64,000 bases of DNA from contig OU862916.1 in NCBI GenBank assembly GCA_917880885.1, positions 49,388,831 through 49,452,830 on the forward strand, written 5' to 3'. Below are positions 1-11,687 of the stretch, in pieces. The notes beneath the pieces were generated by a model. The model was not told the DNA's origin and searched no databases. It saw only the letters and a program-made list of their open reading frames with translations. Each line of letters opens with the position of its first letter. Within the stretch, counting starts at the first letter, position 1. The position numbers and the translations under genes were made by a program. Source of the stretch: Limnephilus marmoratus. Lineage: Eukaryota; Arthropoda; Insecta; Trichoptera; Limnephilidae.

Positions 1-870
1 TTCTAATGTAATTGTTTCTGGAAATGGTTTAATGACCAGACCTGAATAGTCAGGTTCGTTTTCCTTTCCACTTCATTTAGGACTTACTTACTACTTACTA
101 CTTTAAATCTTCCTTTAACAAACGAAAAATATGCCTGAAAATGTTCATGTAAACAAAAAACTTATTACGAACCTACAGTGTAGAGTTTGAAGCTAAAAAA
201 AACTGTTTTTTTTTTCTGATGCATTCTCAAATTGGATATTCTTCACAAACTTTACCTAACTGAGTGAAGTCCGAATCAATTCAGCGGAACTGCACTCGGA
301 CAAGTCAGCCAAATTTCGAAACTATGAGATTCGTCGTCTTCCTCTACCCTGTCTTCTATCAATCTTTAATAGGTCATGTGACCTTACATGAGCTGAACGG
401 CCAGCGTTGCGCGAAAAACCCTTTCATTTTTAAAGCTTTTTTCCTTCGTGTCGACACTGTAAACAGTGGCTCAATTCACCCAAAAACGATCAAGAGTAGT
501 TACTCGTTATGCGCCATCTGCGACCAAAAAATTACCGTCGTCTCGATGAACTTTGTCGAATGTTTCATTTATATGTATTCTTGAATGTCGAAGGGTTGAC
601 AAGATGATTATATTGACAGCCATGTGATTATTCTAATGTTTTGCACTTTTCTATAGTGTGGGTTTGAAACTAATCGCTCTTCCTGCTAAATGGCTGGCCT
701 GGCGGAATATTCAAAACCAAAAACAGCTGGTAAATCCGTGGCAAAGAAATTTAATGACCTGCAAAAGACATTGCAACAGATTAATTGGGAAGTTAATTTT
801 CATGTGAAAACTATCTACCCACCGGTGAAACGTTCTCGTTGGTTTCAAAGTTGCTCTATGCTCTACACTA
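1..870. other. no gene recognised
   Basis: AT-rich sequence with two short ORFs of ordinary random length. Nothing assignable. Confidence 0.5.
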
Positions 871-1036
871 GGGAACGTACCCATACTACGTGACCAACTT
901 TTTGCAATTTTTAACCCCCCCCCCCCCCCCCCCCCCGGTGACCAAAAACCTAAGCAAACCACCGCTCATTTGTATGGAGCGTGACATTTTGAAGACCCCC
1001 CCCCCTAAACGTGTCACGTAGTATGGGTACGTTCCC
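871..1036. mobile_element. Harbinger-type MITE, copy 1
   Basis: 166 bp, with terminal inverted repeats starting GGGAACGTACCCATACTACG at both ends and an internal poly-C run of about 18. Flanks are CTA and TTA, a mutated form of the 3-bp TWA duplication seen cleanly at the other copies. Copies 2-4 are at 18991, 33622 and 62958. Confidence 0.9.
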
Positions 1037-3239
1037 TTATGTAATGCAGCTAATATCACCGTTAAATCGGCCTTTTATATGAAACTTTAAAACGACTTTG
1101 TATCTACAATGCCTGTCCTTCGAAGAGCGCGCGGGAAACGATCTTATGCTCCGTGTACATGCACGAACACGAACGTGAGCCGAGCCATGAATTATGGGAA
1201 AGGAATGAAGCAACGGCAAACGACGCGAAACGCCGCCGGCAGTCGCTTCATCCCTTTCCCGTAATTCGGTTCACAGAAATACATGTGGTTATATGCAGCA
1301 CTAGGTCAGTATACAATGTCCTAGTTTTTGACAGTTTTGTCGGTGTTTACTGGTTCGACCCACTCGTTGTTATTAAAGCTCCACTACACTACTCGTGAAG
1401 TTGATCGAAGTTAATTGAATACAATAGTGTAGACACGAACTTCACTTCGCTTCGTCCAACTTCGCTTCGCTTCGCCTGACTTCCGATAATTGTCGGTATT
1501 TGGCCCGAGTCAAAGGACTCGAAGTGCTCCGAAGTTCGAAGCGAGTAGTGTAGACACGCGCTTCGAACTTCGGCTAACTTCATCGAAGCGTGTAGTATAG
1601 TTATAGCCCATTCACACCATTCATTTATCGTTCATTTCGTGATTTCATTCCGCCTCTTTCCCTCGAAATTAACCGTGTGAACTCGAAAGTGAAGAGAGAC
1701 AGTTCCGAATGAAGCATTCCAACAATGTTGGAATGCTTCCTTCGGCACTGTTCACTCGCAACCGGAATTTAACATCACGTGACGCGAATGATGTGTGTGA
1801 ACACTCAAGTGAACAGTCTTTCACTCGCAAATCAGTCGGCCGAAATGTTCTGGCGTGAGGACGAGTAACCGGAGCGGCTTAAACGTCAAAATGCTCCTTT
1901 TAGTTCGCTTTTCGAAATAACTCCTACACGTCTCATAGAAATCGTTGTTTCTCCCTTACTATCATAGTGAAAAATATGATCTAAACGGTATTGGAAAGAG
2001 AAAATAATGTTCTATATATTCAATATAACAATTACCACAAAAGAATACGAATGTTCACTTCTATGGAACCAAAGTTTCTGATCGAATTTGAAAAAAAAAT
2101 TATGAAACATTGTGAATTTTTTATGAATTATTTTTATATGAAACGACAAAAAAGTGAGGTGACAGAAACGTTTATAATTTATTTGTCTAACAAAATAAGT
2201 GTGTGTTTTTATATTTTTTTTGTTACCAGTAATTTTAGTTAGAATAAAAGCAAGTAGAGCCATTTTTTAAACTTTTAAAAGGTTACATTAAAAATTATTC
2301 TATTTAAAAAATTACGTGGTTATTTCTAATAATAGATTTTGAAAACATATTTCATCACCTTTCCAAAACAGTTTTTAGTTTTTGAATACGTTAATAAATA
2401 TTCCATTTATATGGATTTTATTGCAAGCCGAGGCCTATTTTGGAATAAAAATATTTTCATGGTGCAAAAATACTGGTAGATATCAATCAGTTTTCAGGTT
2501 ATTATTTAACCATATGTTCATTTTATGGTGCTGAAATTTATTTACTGTTTACAAGAATCGCCAATTTCTCGTAATTTAGTTCGACGTTATCGGAAATGTC
2601 AATTGAAATCGTAAATATTCCCGAACTTAGCCGTCAGCGCCGGACGAATTCCAATGCGGCCGCGACTACTCTCGACGACTTCGTAGCGAGAATGTCGAGT
2701 GAATTCTTCCTTCGAAGGAACCGTGTGAACACTCGGTGAAACGAGAATGGAACATTTCATCGAGTAAACCTTCTTCCGAGTGAACCTTGTGACTTCAGCT
2801 TTAGGGCTGCCATCCGTCCGGGTTTCCCCGGATTTGTCCTAGTTTAGAGGGCGTCCGGGGAGCGTCCGGGCGGGGTTTCATTTGATGTCCGGGTTTAAAA
2901 AAAAATTAAAGTCTTAAAATTTAAAGTCTTAAAATTTAAAGCCTTAAAATTTAAAATCAAACGTATACGTTTGCCCTGAGGAAGGAACGGTCGTTCTGAA
3001 ACCGGTCGGCTTTAAACAAATGTAAAAGTGGTTCAAACAAAGTAAAATAGTTTCATTTATCTTTAATTAAAATTAAATTCAATTTCCAAGAATACAGCAG
3101 CATTGATTTTTACGAATTCCTTTTAAAAAGGGAAGATATTCTAAAAGCTATCGGAAAGAGTGATAAATACAAAAAAAAATGAAAAGTAAAAAAGGCGAGA
3201 GGCTGAGGAAAAAGCTTTAATAGCTAGATAATCAAATAA

Positions 3240-3669
3240 TGTACTCATGAGTGGAGGCGTCTACTAATATCTACAGGAATTCCAAAAACTGAAAAAATCG
3301 AACTAATATCTATGAGAATCAAAGTGTTGACGAATATCTACAGCTCAAACTGTTGATTAGTATCTATGAGAACCAAAGTGTTGACGAATATCTACAGCAC
3401 TGGCAGAGGTTGGATTTGCAAATGTGAATAGCATATTGGAATAACGTAATATTGCGTATGCAGTTTAAAAAACTTAATTTATGTAAGTATGTATGTAAAA
3501 ATCCCTAATATCGGACTATTGGACACATTTAGCTGATTAGTCCAACCTATGCTCTGTAGATATTAGTTCAACACTCTGAAGTTCGTAGATATTAGTTCAA
3601 CATATGAGCTGTAGATATTCGTCAGACATACAGGCTGTAGATATTAGTATCTGGAGTCCTCATGAGTGC
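3240..3669. repeat. foldback element with repeated CTGTAGATATTMGT motif
   Basis: The ends ACTCATGAGTGGAGGCGTCT and the complement of AGACTCC...CATGAGT pair. Each arm repeats the motif ACTAATATCTACAG or ACGAATATCTACAG, four times on the left and four as the complement on the right. Confidence 0.75.
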
Positions 3670-3924
3670 AATAATTTATTTTCATTTTTGTAGAGTTGTG
3701 ATTGTTTTTATTACGTAAAAGCAATTTACAATATGGCTGTTGATTAAAGCTTTGGTGATATAAATGAGTATAGTTTTGGTTATTTTATGCTTTTAAAAAA
3801 ATAATAGTGTAACTTACATTACAGTAAGTATAAACTTTAAGAAGTTTCAGTTTTGTTGCTTAAGATTTAAGATGACTGAATTTAGATAAGTTTTAAGATT
3901 TTCACGGCCAGAAGCATTTTCGTT

Positions 3925-4115
3925 ATATGTTTTTGGGGTGTTGTGCCGTGTTGCGCTACCTCCTTCTTTAGCCAACGTTTCGGACATCGTTGCAGTGTCC
4001 ATCATCAGGGCAGATCCGGCAGATCCGGTAGATGTCCGACACATCTACCGGATCAAGAAGGAGGTAGCGCAACACGGCACAACACCCCAAAAACATATAA
4101 CGAAAATGACTGAAT
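3925..4115. repeat. foldback with GTTGTGCCGTGTTGCGCTAC arms
   Basis: About 55-bp arms (TTTTCGTTATATGTTTTTGG through CTACCTCCTTCTT) in near-perfect inverted orientation around CATCATCAGGGCAGATCCGG. Related copies lie at 33920-34015 and 34070-34280. Confidence 0.85.
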
Positions 4116-5394
4116 TTAGTTCATATTATATATATTATGTTAAGAGATATTTTGTTGTTTAAATGGCTGCTGATAAAAATTTAAAGATATAATTATTACT
4201 GAGTTAAAAGAGTTACCTCAAAAATTGTAAGACTGAATACTACTAAATACCTACTAAATGGTCTCAGTACGTTTAAGTTTTTGTTTAAAAATTTAATTGA
4301 ATTATGTTAGGCTTAATATTTTAATAAGGTTTTGTTTTCATAACAGAGTACATTAATAATTTGTGTTTTATTTTAAGAATAAAAAAATTCTAACTGATTA
4401 TAAAGCAATTTGTAATAAGATTCTGTTTTGTTAGGTACATTTAAAATGGCGATAAAAGATGACTAAATTTAATTTTAAAATAAATAAAAAGGTGATTTAT
4501 GACATTTTCAACTGTTTTTTATTACACTGACTATGTTTAAAAAACCCTGTTGATATGTCCGGGTTCTGGGCTCTAAAATCCGGGGTTTTCACGCGTCTTG
4601 TCCTGGTTGCCAAATTTAAGAAATGGCAACCCTAAGCCCTAAGTGTAGTGGACGTTGAAGCGTCGAAGCGAGTAGTGTAGACACGCGCTTCGAACTTCGT
4701 CGAAGCATCGAAGCGAGTAGTGTAGAAACGCGCTTCGAACTTCGGCTAACTTCGTCGAAGCGAGTAGTGTAGTGGACGTTTTAGAGTAGAATGACTTTGA
4801 CGTTTGGTGTTTGGAATCAAGAATAACAAAGTTGACTAACGTGGTTGCGAGCGGATGACAAAAGCGAGCGGCCCCGATTGGAGAATGAGCCCTTGGTTCA
4901 GACACACAGAATTCAGAAAAATGAATAATCGTAATAATAATAAAATAAACAAGACAAAATACGGTATTCATTTTTCACGAAATAAAATTGAAAACGCATA
5001 CTAGATTGACGTCAGAGTATCCGCACCGAGCTGGTCTGAAATTTAGTCCATTCTATCCCTCTGATAACACAAACACCTGTGGTCTATCCGTCGAGGTGAG
5101 TTGATGGCATAATCTACACAAACGCAATTACGTAATTAATTTAACAGGCTTCACGGGCGTAATGCAAATGCAAAGGCACAACGGAGCAAAATGGTAAAAT
5201 GCATCATTAAGGGTTTATTTAGAATCATTGGAGAAGTTTAACTCCTCTTTAAGGGTGGTGGTAGGGTTGATTTCGTTTTTGGCACAACGGAGTTTGTTGT
5301 TTGCTGTCTGCAATTCAAGCGGTAATTAAACCTGTTTAGCAAAATTAAAATTATTGATTCAAATATGTGTAAAAAAATGTGCGTCCCGCTAAAA

Positions 5395-5837
5395 CTCGAA
5401 ACGAGTCCGGGTACGATCAAGGGAGTTGAATGATTTGGTAGACGTCTATCCCCCATCCATGAAAAAGGTTCCCGTTTTTACCCAAAGGGCGTGCTTTTGA
5501 AGATATAAGGGCTGGAAGTTTCGCCCTTTAGAAATTTCTAGAACAGTCCAGAACATTCGACAGTATTCGAGAGCATTCCACAACATTCCAGACATCCCGA
5601 AACATTCTGGAATGCAGTGGAATGTTCGGGAGTAGGGAATCATGGGGTGGGAATTAGGGTGCAACATTCCAGAACACTCTCGAATGTCTGGAACATTGTG
5701 GACCATTCGAAGCTTTTTTTGTGTGAGTGGGGCTTCCCATTGATAGCGGTATATAAAGTAAGATCCGTCGTGGGTTCAAACGTCGGTCGAATCTCATATC
5801 AACTCCCTGAGCGAAGCCGGGTAGGTAATCCAGCTAG
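5395..5837 (+). mobile_element. Helitron-type 3' end with heat-shock-element-like array
   Basis: Ends CTGAGCGAAGCCGGG, a short hairpin, then CCAGCTAG before a T, the CTRR|T terminus of Helitrons. The left boundary is uncertain; 5400-5428 is an inverted partial copy of the 3' end (CAACTCCCT...CCGG). The interior carries many GAANNTTC units and a TATATAA. Confidence 0.55.
5531..5710. promoter_or_regulatory. cluster of GAANNTTC (HSE-like) units
   Basis: GAAATTTCTAGAA at 5531-5543 fits three alternating pentamers of a heat-shock element. Two-unit matches follow, such as GAACATTC (5551), TTCTGGAA, GAATGTTC and TTCCAGAA. A TATATAA lies at about 5751. Function is inferred from motif only. Confidence 0.4.
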
Positions 5838-6138
5838 TAAAATAATTATTAAAAAAAAACTTTGATTACTAGGCTATCGTTTGTTTTATCCAATTAATAC
5901 TGAGCGATGGTTAGAATAAGTCATTGTATATTCACACTGGCTTGGCCTATTTCAGCATATTGCTCGCCATACATTCCCGTTGAGAAAAATATAACTAAAT
6001 AAGGTTTACTCAATTACACTTGCGCCTGACTGCTCAATTCCTATAGATCTAAAATACCTCTATAGGAATTGTGAAAACCTACAAACGTTTTGTTTTACAT
6101 GCTAGAAGGCACAAACCAATAATATTCTTATATTATTA

Positions 6139-6788
6139 CTAGCTGATCCGGCGAACTTCGTACCGCCTCAGAATCAAAAACTGTTGTCAACTTATTAGCT
6201 GAATTGATCTAAATTGTTTCTCCCTGCGTATCCTTTCCCCTCTCGCGTTCCCTCTCGCGTTCCCTCTCCCTCTCCCTCTCCCTCTCCCTCTCCCTCTCCC
6301 TCTCCCTCTCCCTCTCCCTCTCCCTCTCCCTCTCCCTCTCCCTCTCCCTCTCCCTCTCCCTCTCCCTCTCCCTCTCCCTCTCCCTCTCCCTCTCCCTCTC
6401 CCTCTCCCTCTCCCTCTCCCTCTCCCTCTCCATCTCCCCACTCCACTTCTCCCCTTCCCCCGTCCCGCTAACCCCCCTTCCTGAGTTCCTTTCCCCCCTC
6501 CCCCCCTCCCCCCTCACCCCTCCCCCGGTTCACAGTTCAATATTATACCCCTTACAATATTGCTGCAGTTCTTTCAAAATAGGAGAATTCGATCCATACA
6601 AAATGTATGGGGAAAATAATTTTCTTCGGAGTGGAACACCCTTTACTTTTAGGGGCATGAAAAATAGATGTTGGTCGATTCTCAGACCTACCAGATAAGC
6701 ACACAAAATTTCATCAAAATTGGTCCAGCCGTTTCGGAGGAGTATGGCAACAAACACCGTGACACGAGAATTTTATATATTAGATAGA
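6139..6788 (-). mobile_element. non-autonomous Helitron
   Basis: On the minus strand it begins at A|TCTATCTAATATATAAAATTC, a typical 5' TC terminus, and ends GGCGAACTTCG-type hairpin then ATCAGCTAG|T. Both ends fit insertion between A and T. It contains the (CCCTCT)n tract. The region 6530-6757 reads like the widespread insect Helitron 5' segment with no functional ORF. Confidence 0.85.
6246..6430 (+). repeat. (CCCTCT)n hexamer microsatellite
   Basis: About 30 almost perfect copies of the hexamer, flanked by degenerate CT-rich sequence to 6530. The long GRGRGR, ERERER and SPSPSP reading frames over it are artefacts of the repeat. Confidence 0.97.
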
Positions 6789-9008
6789 TGTACAAAGTGA
6801 ATTATTTTGACCCTTAATGACTACTCAGAATCCACTCAACTCAACATCTCATTGAAAAGTCATCAAAAGCTATAAAAAATAATATAACCCACAACCTAAC
6901 CTAACGTAACCCATTTTACTATTTTCTTCATCACTTTTCAAAAGAGGTGTTGAGTTCCGGTCCGGTCACCGGTTTTGACATAAAAAAAACTACACAGACA
7001 CAAACAACATTACATACATAAATTACGCTCGACATCGTTGAAGACAAGCGAACTGTATAATTGAGTCAAACATTAACTTAGCGACCAGTTTCATTGGCGA
7101 AACGGTTCAAGCATGAAACGATTAATCAATAAAATAATAACAAAGAAGTGATTATTACCACACAAAAAAATTGTCATAGTTTTTTTCATATTCAAATCAC
7201 TTAGGTACTTCCCGTTACATTTTTTAACATTGAAATCTGGCAACTTCGAGGTGGTGCCGCCACGCCGAACCGCTATAATTATCATTATGCACGTCAGATT
7301 TTTTTCGCTGCACAATCAGTCCACCTGACGATAATTTGGAAGGTGTACAGTTGTACGGTAGGGTGGGCCTTCAATGTACGGAGGATATTATTTTCTTTGT
7401 TCTCTGTCGGGACCTGGCATAACCATATCGAGAATGAAGCAATATCAATAGGATAAACTTAGCTGTCGACATTTTTTATCGATGTTCAGAGCATGATATA
7501 CGATCGATAAATGAATCACTATCATGGAAAAACGTCCTTCGATGGCAACATTGACGCATTTTATCAATTTTGTAAACATAAAAATTATATTATACATATA
7601 CACATATGACGTAGAAATTGTATTCCTTTTTCCCAGATTATTTTATTAATAAATTATTTAGGCATTTGTTAATTTTATACCAATAGTAGTTAGCCATTAA
7701 TACTCCTGTTCCTAGGGGGTAATATACTTCCCCCAAAGTAAAGTCTTATGTGACGATCTAAAAAACTCCACAATTCAGGTAATTCTAGAAATACTATACG
7801 GTAATCGTATACATAACTATAAAATTATATCGATCTGAATAAAAAAATTATCACGTTGTTTTTTTTTAATATTACCTACCTATCAAATTCCGACCTAATT
7901 ACTTTTTCCCGGATCGCAATTAATGTTTTAAAAATTTCCTTGCCGCAAACAAGCCGTGAGTGCGGTCGTAAAGAAAGGGTGCATTTTATTGGAAAGTTAC
8001 GCTCGATGTTGTACTATCTTTTATACGGTTTTGCACCACTTAATAATTCATTGTGTTACTTGAAACGGCAAATTGAATATAAATAAAACACGATCGTCCG
8101 AGATGTGCGGGAACCCTAGTGACTAGTAAGTGACCCCCTTCGGATTATATGTGTTTTTACCTTCAGGTAAAGACTAACCGTGATATTATGAAGAACCATT
8201 GAAACTCCAAATATTCCCCAAGTTCAAATCTGTCAGCGTTGAGCAAAAGTAGTCTGTGGAAGTTCATAATATATATTTTTTTATTGGTGCCCTTTTTTAC
8301 TCATTTAAAGTACGCTCTAGCGTGTTTAAATCGCACTTTATGGAACGCGCGTTTTTTAAAGTTACCATGGCAACATCAACAAATCAACAAAATGTGAAGT
8401 CATCTGACAGGAATATTTTAAACGTCAAATAAAACATTACAAATGTTTCAAAAATTTTATTCAAAGTTTACATTCTTTTTTACATCGTTTACATTCTAAT
8501 TATTTAAATGGATGTGAAAAGAGCAGTTCGTATTATTTGAAATATTAATACCTCCGTTTTTTAAATCGGAGGAAATGCTGTTCAAATTAATAGTATTCTC
8601 GGAGGTCAATGAGGCTGCACTTCCATTAATGGCAGTTCCAATAATGTTTGAAACATTCTTCTTATTGCTAATGCTCTCTTCCACGTAACCAGTCGCCACA
8701 GCTGCCGATTTCCATCCTACTTGTCGTTATCAATGTTAGAACTCATTTACTAACTCACCCTACTTGTCATTATCAATGTTAGAACTCATTTTACAACATA
8801 CAATAACTAGTAAAAACTGTGATGTCATCTATTAATCTTATGCGACAGATTGCAAATTAATGTTTGTGTTTTTCATTTCCATGACAACAAGATATTGTGA
8901 TGTCACATCACGAATTCATTAATACTTCTTATTTCCAAATTTTTAATAATAATATCAATATTTATGTTTTCAAAGTGTACCAATAAAAAAAAATAGCGTA
9001 AAGTATTC
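6789..9008. other. no gene recognised
   Basis: AT-rich; apart from the 43-bp tandem duplication at 8716 I see no exon, RNA gene or known element. Confidence 0.45.
8716..8796 (+). repeat. tandem duplication of 43 bp
   Basis: CCTACTTGTCRTTATCAATG through ACTCATTT occurs twice with a period of 43 bp. Confidence 0.85.
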
Positions 9009-9107
9009 GTGGATAACTGGTCTTTAAAACACTTGCTTTATTTCGAGCACTCGGCTACGCCGTCGTGCTCAAAAAATCGCGCGTGTTTTAAAGACCTGTT
9101 TATCCAC
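9009..9107. mobile_element. small inverted-repeat element
   Basis: Ends GTGGATAACTGGTCTTTAAA and its diverged complement at 9081-9107, with an inner hairpin GAGCACTCGGCTACGCC...GTGCTC. Confidence 0.75.
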
Positions 9108-9224
9108 TTATATTTTAATATACTAATAATAATATATAATTGAATATAGATGCAAATTATATGTATGAATTAGATTTTAACATGTAGAAAGAATGTCTAG
9201 GGAGGGAACGGTCTCGATGTAATT

Positions 9225-9460
9225 ATTCAGGGGGCTTACATTAATTACGGGAGCTCAAAATGGGGGGGGGGTCTAGCAAAATCTCACCAAGTCTCATTTA
9301 AACCGGGGGGGGGGTGAATAAAAATCTCACGTCTACTTAAAAAGAATGTACGAAGTGGCCCAAAACAACACCCCCCTTAGGGGCCGTTCAAGTATTACGT
9401 AACGCAATTTTACTGTGTCGATGTTAGATTTTTAGACCGACGTGATGTTGACGTTCCTAC
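9225..9460. mobile_element. partial G-rich MITE and adjacent MITE end
   Basis: 9225-9375 matches the 37957 element on the left. At 9380 GGGGCCGTTCAAGTATTACG begins, the start of another common MITE type; its right end is not found. Confidence 0.5.
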
Positions 9461-10102
9461 ACAAATTCTTAGAAAAGCGCTGATGGTCCACCCCAGCGTA
9501 CGGTCGCGTGCGAGTCAATACAATGGCGTTACATTGGCTAAGTTGGCTCGCAATATTCGTATTACGTAAGCATCGTGAGCAGTTATGCGATATACCGAAC
9601 AAAACGACAAAATAACTATAATATTTTTATTCACTCGGAGGAGAAACGATTTTAGATTTCGTCTGCGTGAAATTCATTAACTTCAACTTATAAACTCGTT
9701 AAGCAATATAGCAGAGCGGGAAATTATTCTAAGATCTGAGAGAGTTTGACTCGATTGTATTTCCCGAGATGAAAAGATTGCAAAAAAGAACAGATTTTAA
9801 ATTACCTAATGATATACACATATTTTTAAGTGAATACAAGAGTCTAAACTATCTGGATCCAGTGAGACTGTGGAATCAGAAGTAGGTATACTTGGATTCT
9901 TAGACGGGTGCCACACACAGCTATAGAAGATCATCGCTCGCCCAACAACACTCTCTGAACAATCCCAGCAGACCTGTCACACAAGATCAGTATAAGCGCA
10001 GATCAACCATAGACAATACAGATCTTACGCCGTAACCGCCTCAGGTGATATGCGAAAAGTTATGCGACCCCCTCTCCGTCGAAAATAGGAAAGAGGGTAA
10101 AC

Positions 10103-10522
10103 TTTTTTTTTTTTTTTTTACAGTGAATACCGCACAAGAATCTCAACTGCTCCCGTCTGGAGCCAGTGAGACTATGGCATCCCCAATTGGGGTATGTTGT
10201 GAGGCTGAAGGTAGTGGGGAGGGGAAGGAGGTGGGGAAGAGGAAGGTTGGGAAGTACCTGGCTATTCAGATCTGGTCACTAAACACGGCTAAAGCCATTT
10301 TCAAGCAACGTTTCAATTCTGAATGGTGGTCTTACACCAGGGCGATACTAACAGTATCTTCCACTCTGGAACATGCCGCAAATATACTATATATTATTTT
10401 AAATGAATTAATTGTGAAATAACACAAATTAATCAAATAAAATTTATTTGCGCATGCCGGGTTCGAACCCGCGACCTCCGGAATGTGAGTCAAGAGTCTT
10501 AGCCACTGGACTACGGAGGTCG
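10103..10522 (-). mobile_element. tRNA-derived SINE, full length
   Basis: On the minus strand it begins with a tRNA-like head (10522-10447) having an A box TAGTCCAGTGGCTAAG and a B box GGTTCGAACCC, runs through a body of about 300 bp, and ends in a run of A (T17 on the plus strand at 10103-10119). The head is not a usable tRNA because the anticodon arm does not fold well and the unit is repeated. Other copies: 23870-24299, 34654-36023, 41566-41695, 54790-55109. Confidence 0.88.
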
Positions 10523-11250
10523 TATTTACTTAATTACGGAGCTGCCTAAACAGGCGGATGACAGGTGTCAAAAGTTGACAGATTCAGTACAAAGAAATGT
10601 CATATCGTGGCAGCTCTCTAATTCATCTGACAGCCTCTTCTATCGTAGGAAGAAATATTTGATAGCGTCGTGTGACGGTACAACACACAGGCGCTCGCGG
10701 TTTAACAGAATCTGCTCGCGTTTTTATCTGCACGTGTGGCTGATGCTTTATTCTCCTGATTAAATTATACCCCCGATGCAAAACGAATACAAAATAATGA
10801 TGATCATTTGTTTATTCAAGTGTACTTTCGGGCATAATGCAATACACATCAAATGAGAGAAATTGACATATTTTTTCAGAAAACTCCTATCGTGACTTGA
10901 TACAAATTCACCAGAAATTTTATCTTCCTAAGGTTATTCGATGTGTCGATCTTTCAATAATCGAATGCAGTTTCGAAGTAATTGCACAGACGAGCGGGAT
11001 ATTGCATTAGTAGTCTTGAAAATTACGGTAGAAATAAGGTGTCGTCGTCATCCGAGCGATTAATTCGATTTTATACCCATCACTAGTTCATATTCGATTA
11101 AACTCTAGACTGCAGCGTACGCAAAACCAAAACATAGAAGCTATGAATCGATGAATCATTTCGTCTAAAAGCTCCTCCATACAGCATTACCAAAATTTAT
11201 ATTGCTCCTGGTGTTTCGCTCAAGGCCTCCTGTGCATTTGTAAATCAAAA

Positions 11251-11687
11251 TCTATCTATTTATATAAAAGTACGCGTTATTGTCAGCACAAGGTCTGTAT
11301 AAAACTGCTGGTGACCTCTGGCGTTATGAAATTTGTATAAAAATATTGCAATAGGTGGCACCGCGAGCTGTTTGAATAATGAATGTACAGGTACTGAATG
11401 AATGGTATGCGGGAGGGGGTAGGGGAACTTGGGTACCTAATGGGTTCGCATGAGGGGGGAGGGGAACCTGGGAGGGGAACTCGGGAGGGCGGTCGCGGGA
11501 TGGGGCAAGGGGGGGAGTGGGGTGTGGAGGGGGAAGGTGGAAGAGGCGGAGTGGGAAAGCGAGAGGAGAAGGGGACGCGGGAGAGGAAGCGGAGGCGGAA
11601 GGGGAACGAGACGAATGGGAAAGGACGCACAGAGAGAAACAATTTCTTTATTAAATGGCATAGCAACGCATGCCGGGAATCATCTGG
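11251..11687 (+). mobile_element. non-autonomous Helitron
   Basis: Begins A|TCTATCTATTTATATAAAAG and ends CATGCCGGGAATCATCTGG|T. Both termini are canonical. The middle is a degenerate GGGGA-rich tract (11407-11630), the purine counterpart of the CT tract in 6139-6788. Confidence 0.85.

Larger units (their letters stand above)
2802..4634. mobile_element. TAGGGYTGCCATC-ended DNA element
   Basis: Starts TAGGGCTGCCATCCG and ends with the complement of TAGGGTTGCCATT, the same termini as the hAT-like element at 28154-29309. Both also share CCGG/CCGGAC-rich subterminal sequence. I could not find an 8-bp duplication here. It carries two foldbacks, 3240-3669 and 3925-4115. Confidence 0.6.
1379..4775. 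mobile_element. nested cluster of decayed DNA elements
   Basis: The left edge has CCACTACACTACTCG and the right edge CGAGTAGTGTAGTGG, an inverted pair. The motif GAAGCGAGTAGTGTAGACAC recurs at about 1526, 4668 and 4709. Inside lie a second element of about 1598-2800 with diverged ends (TATAGCCCATTCACACC and the complement of TTCACTC...AGCTTTA), and the element 2802-4634. No protein ORF survives. Confidence 0.55.

Noticed and set aside
2974..3010. Complete hammerhead ribozyme
   Set aside because: Only the CTGANGA-stem-GAAAC half is visible; the cleavage strand is not found, so it is reported as a hypothesis rather than a feature.
3243..3669. CRISPR-like spaced repeats
   Set aside because: The repeats are inverted between arms and unevenly spaced, and the sequence is eukaryotic; it is a foldback element.
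6187..6517. Long GR-, GE-, RE- and SP-repeat reading frames
   Set aside because: They are produced by the (CCCTCT)n microsatellite, which is open in nearly every frame.
10447..10522. Candidate tRNA gene
   Set aside because: A and B boxes are present, but the unit is the head of a dispersed SINE with several copies and a poor anticodon arm.
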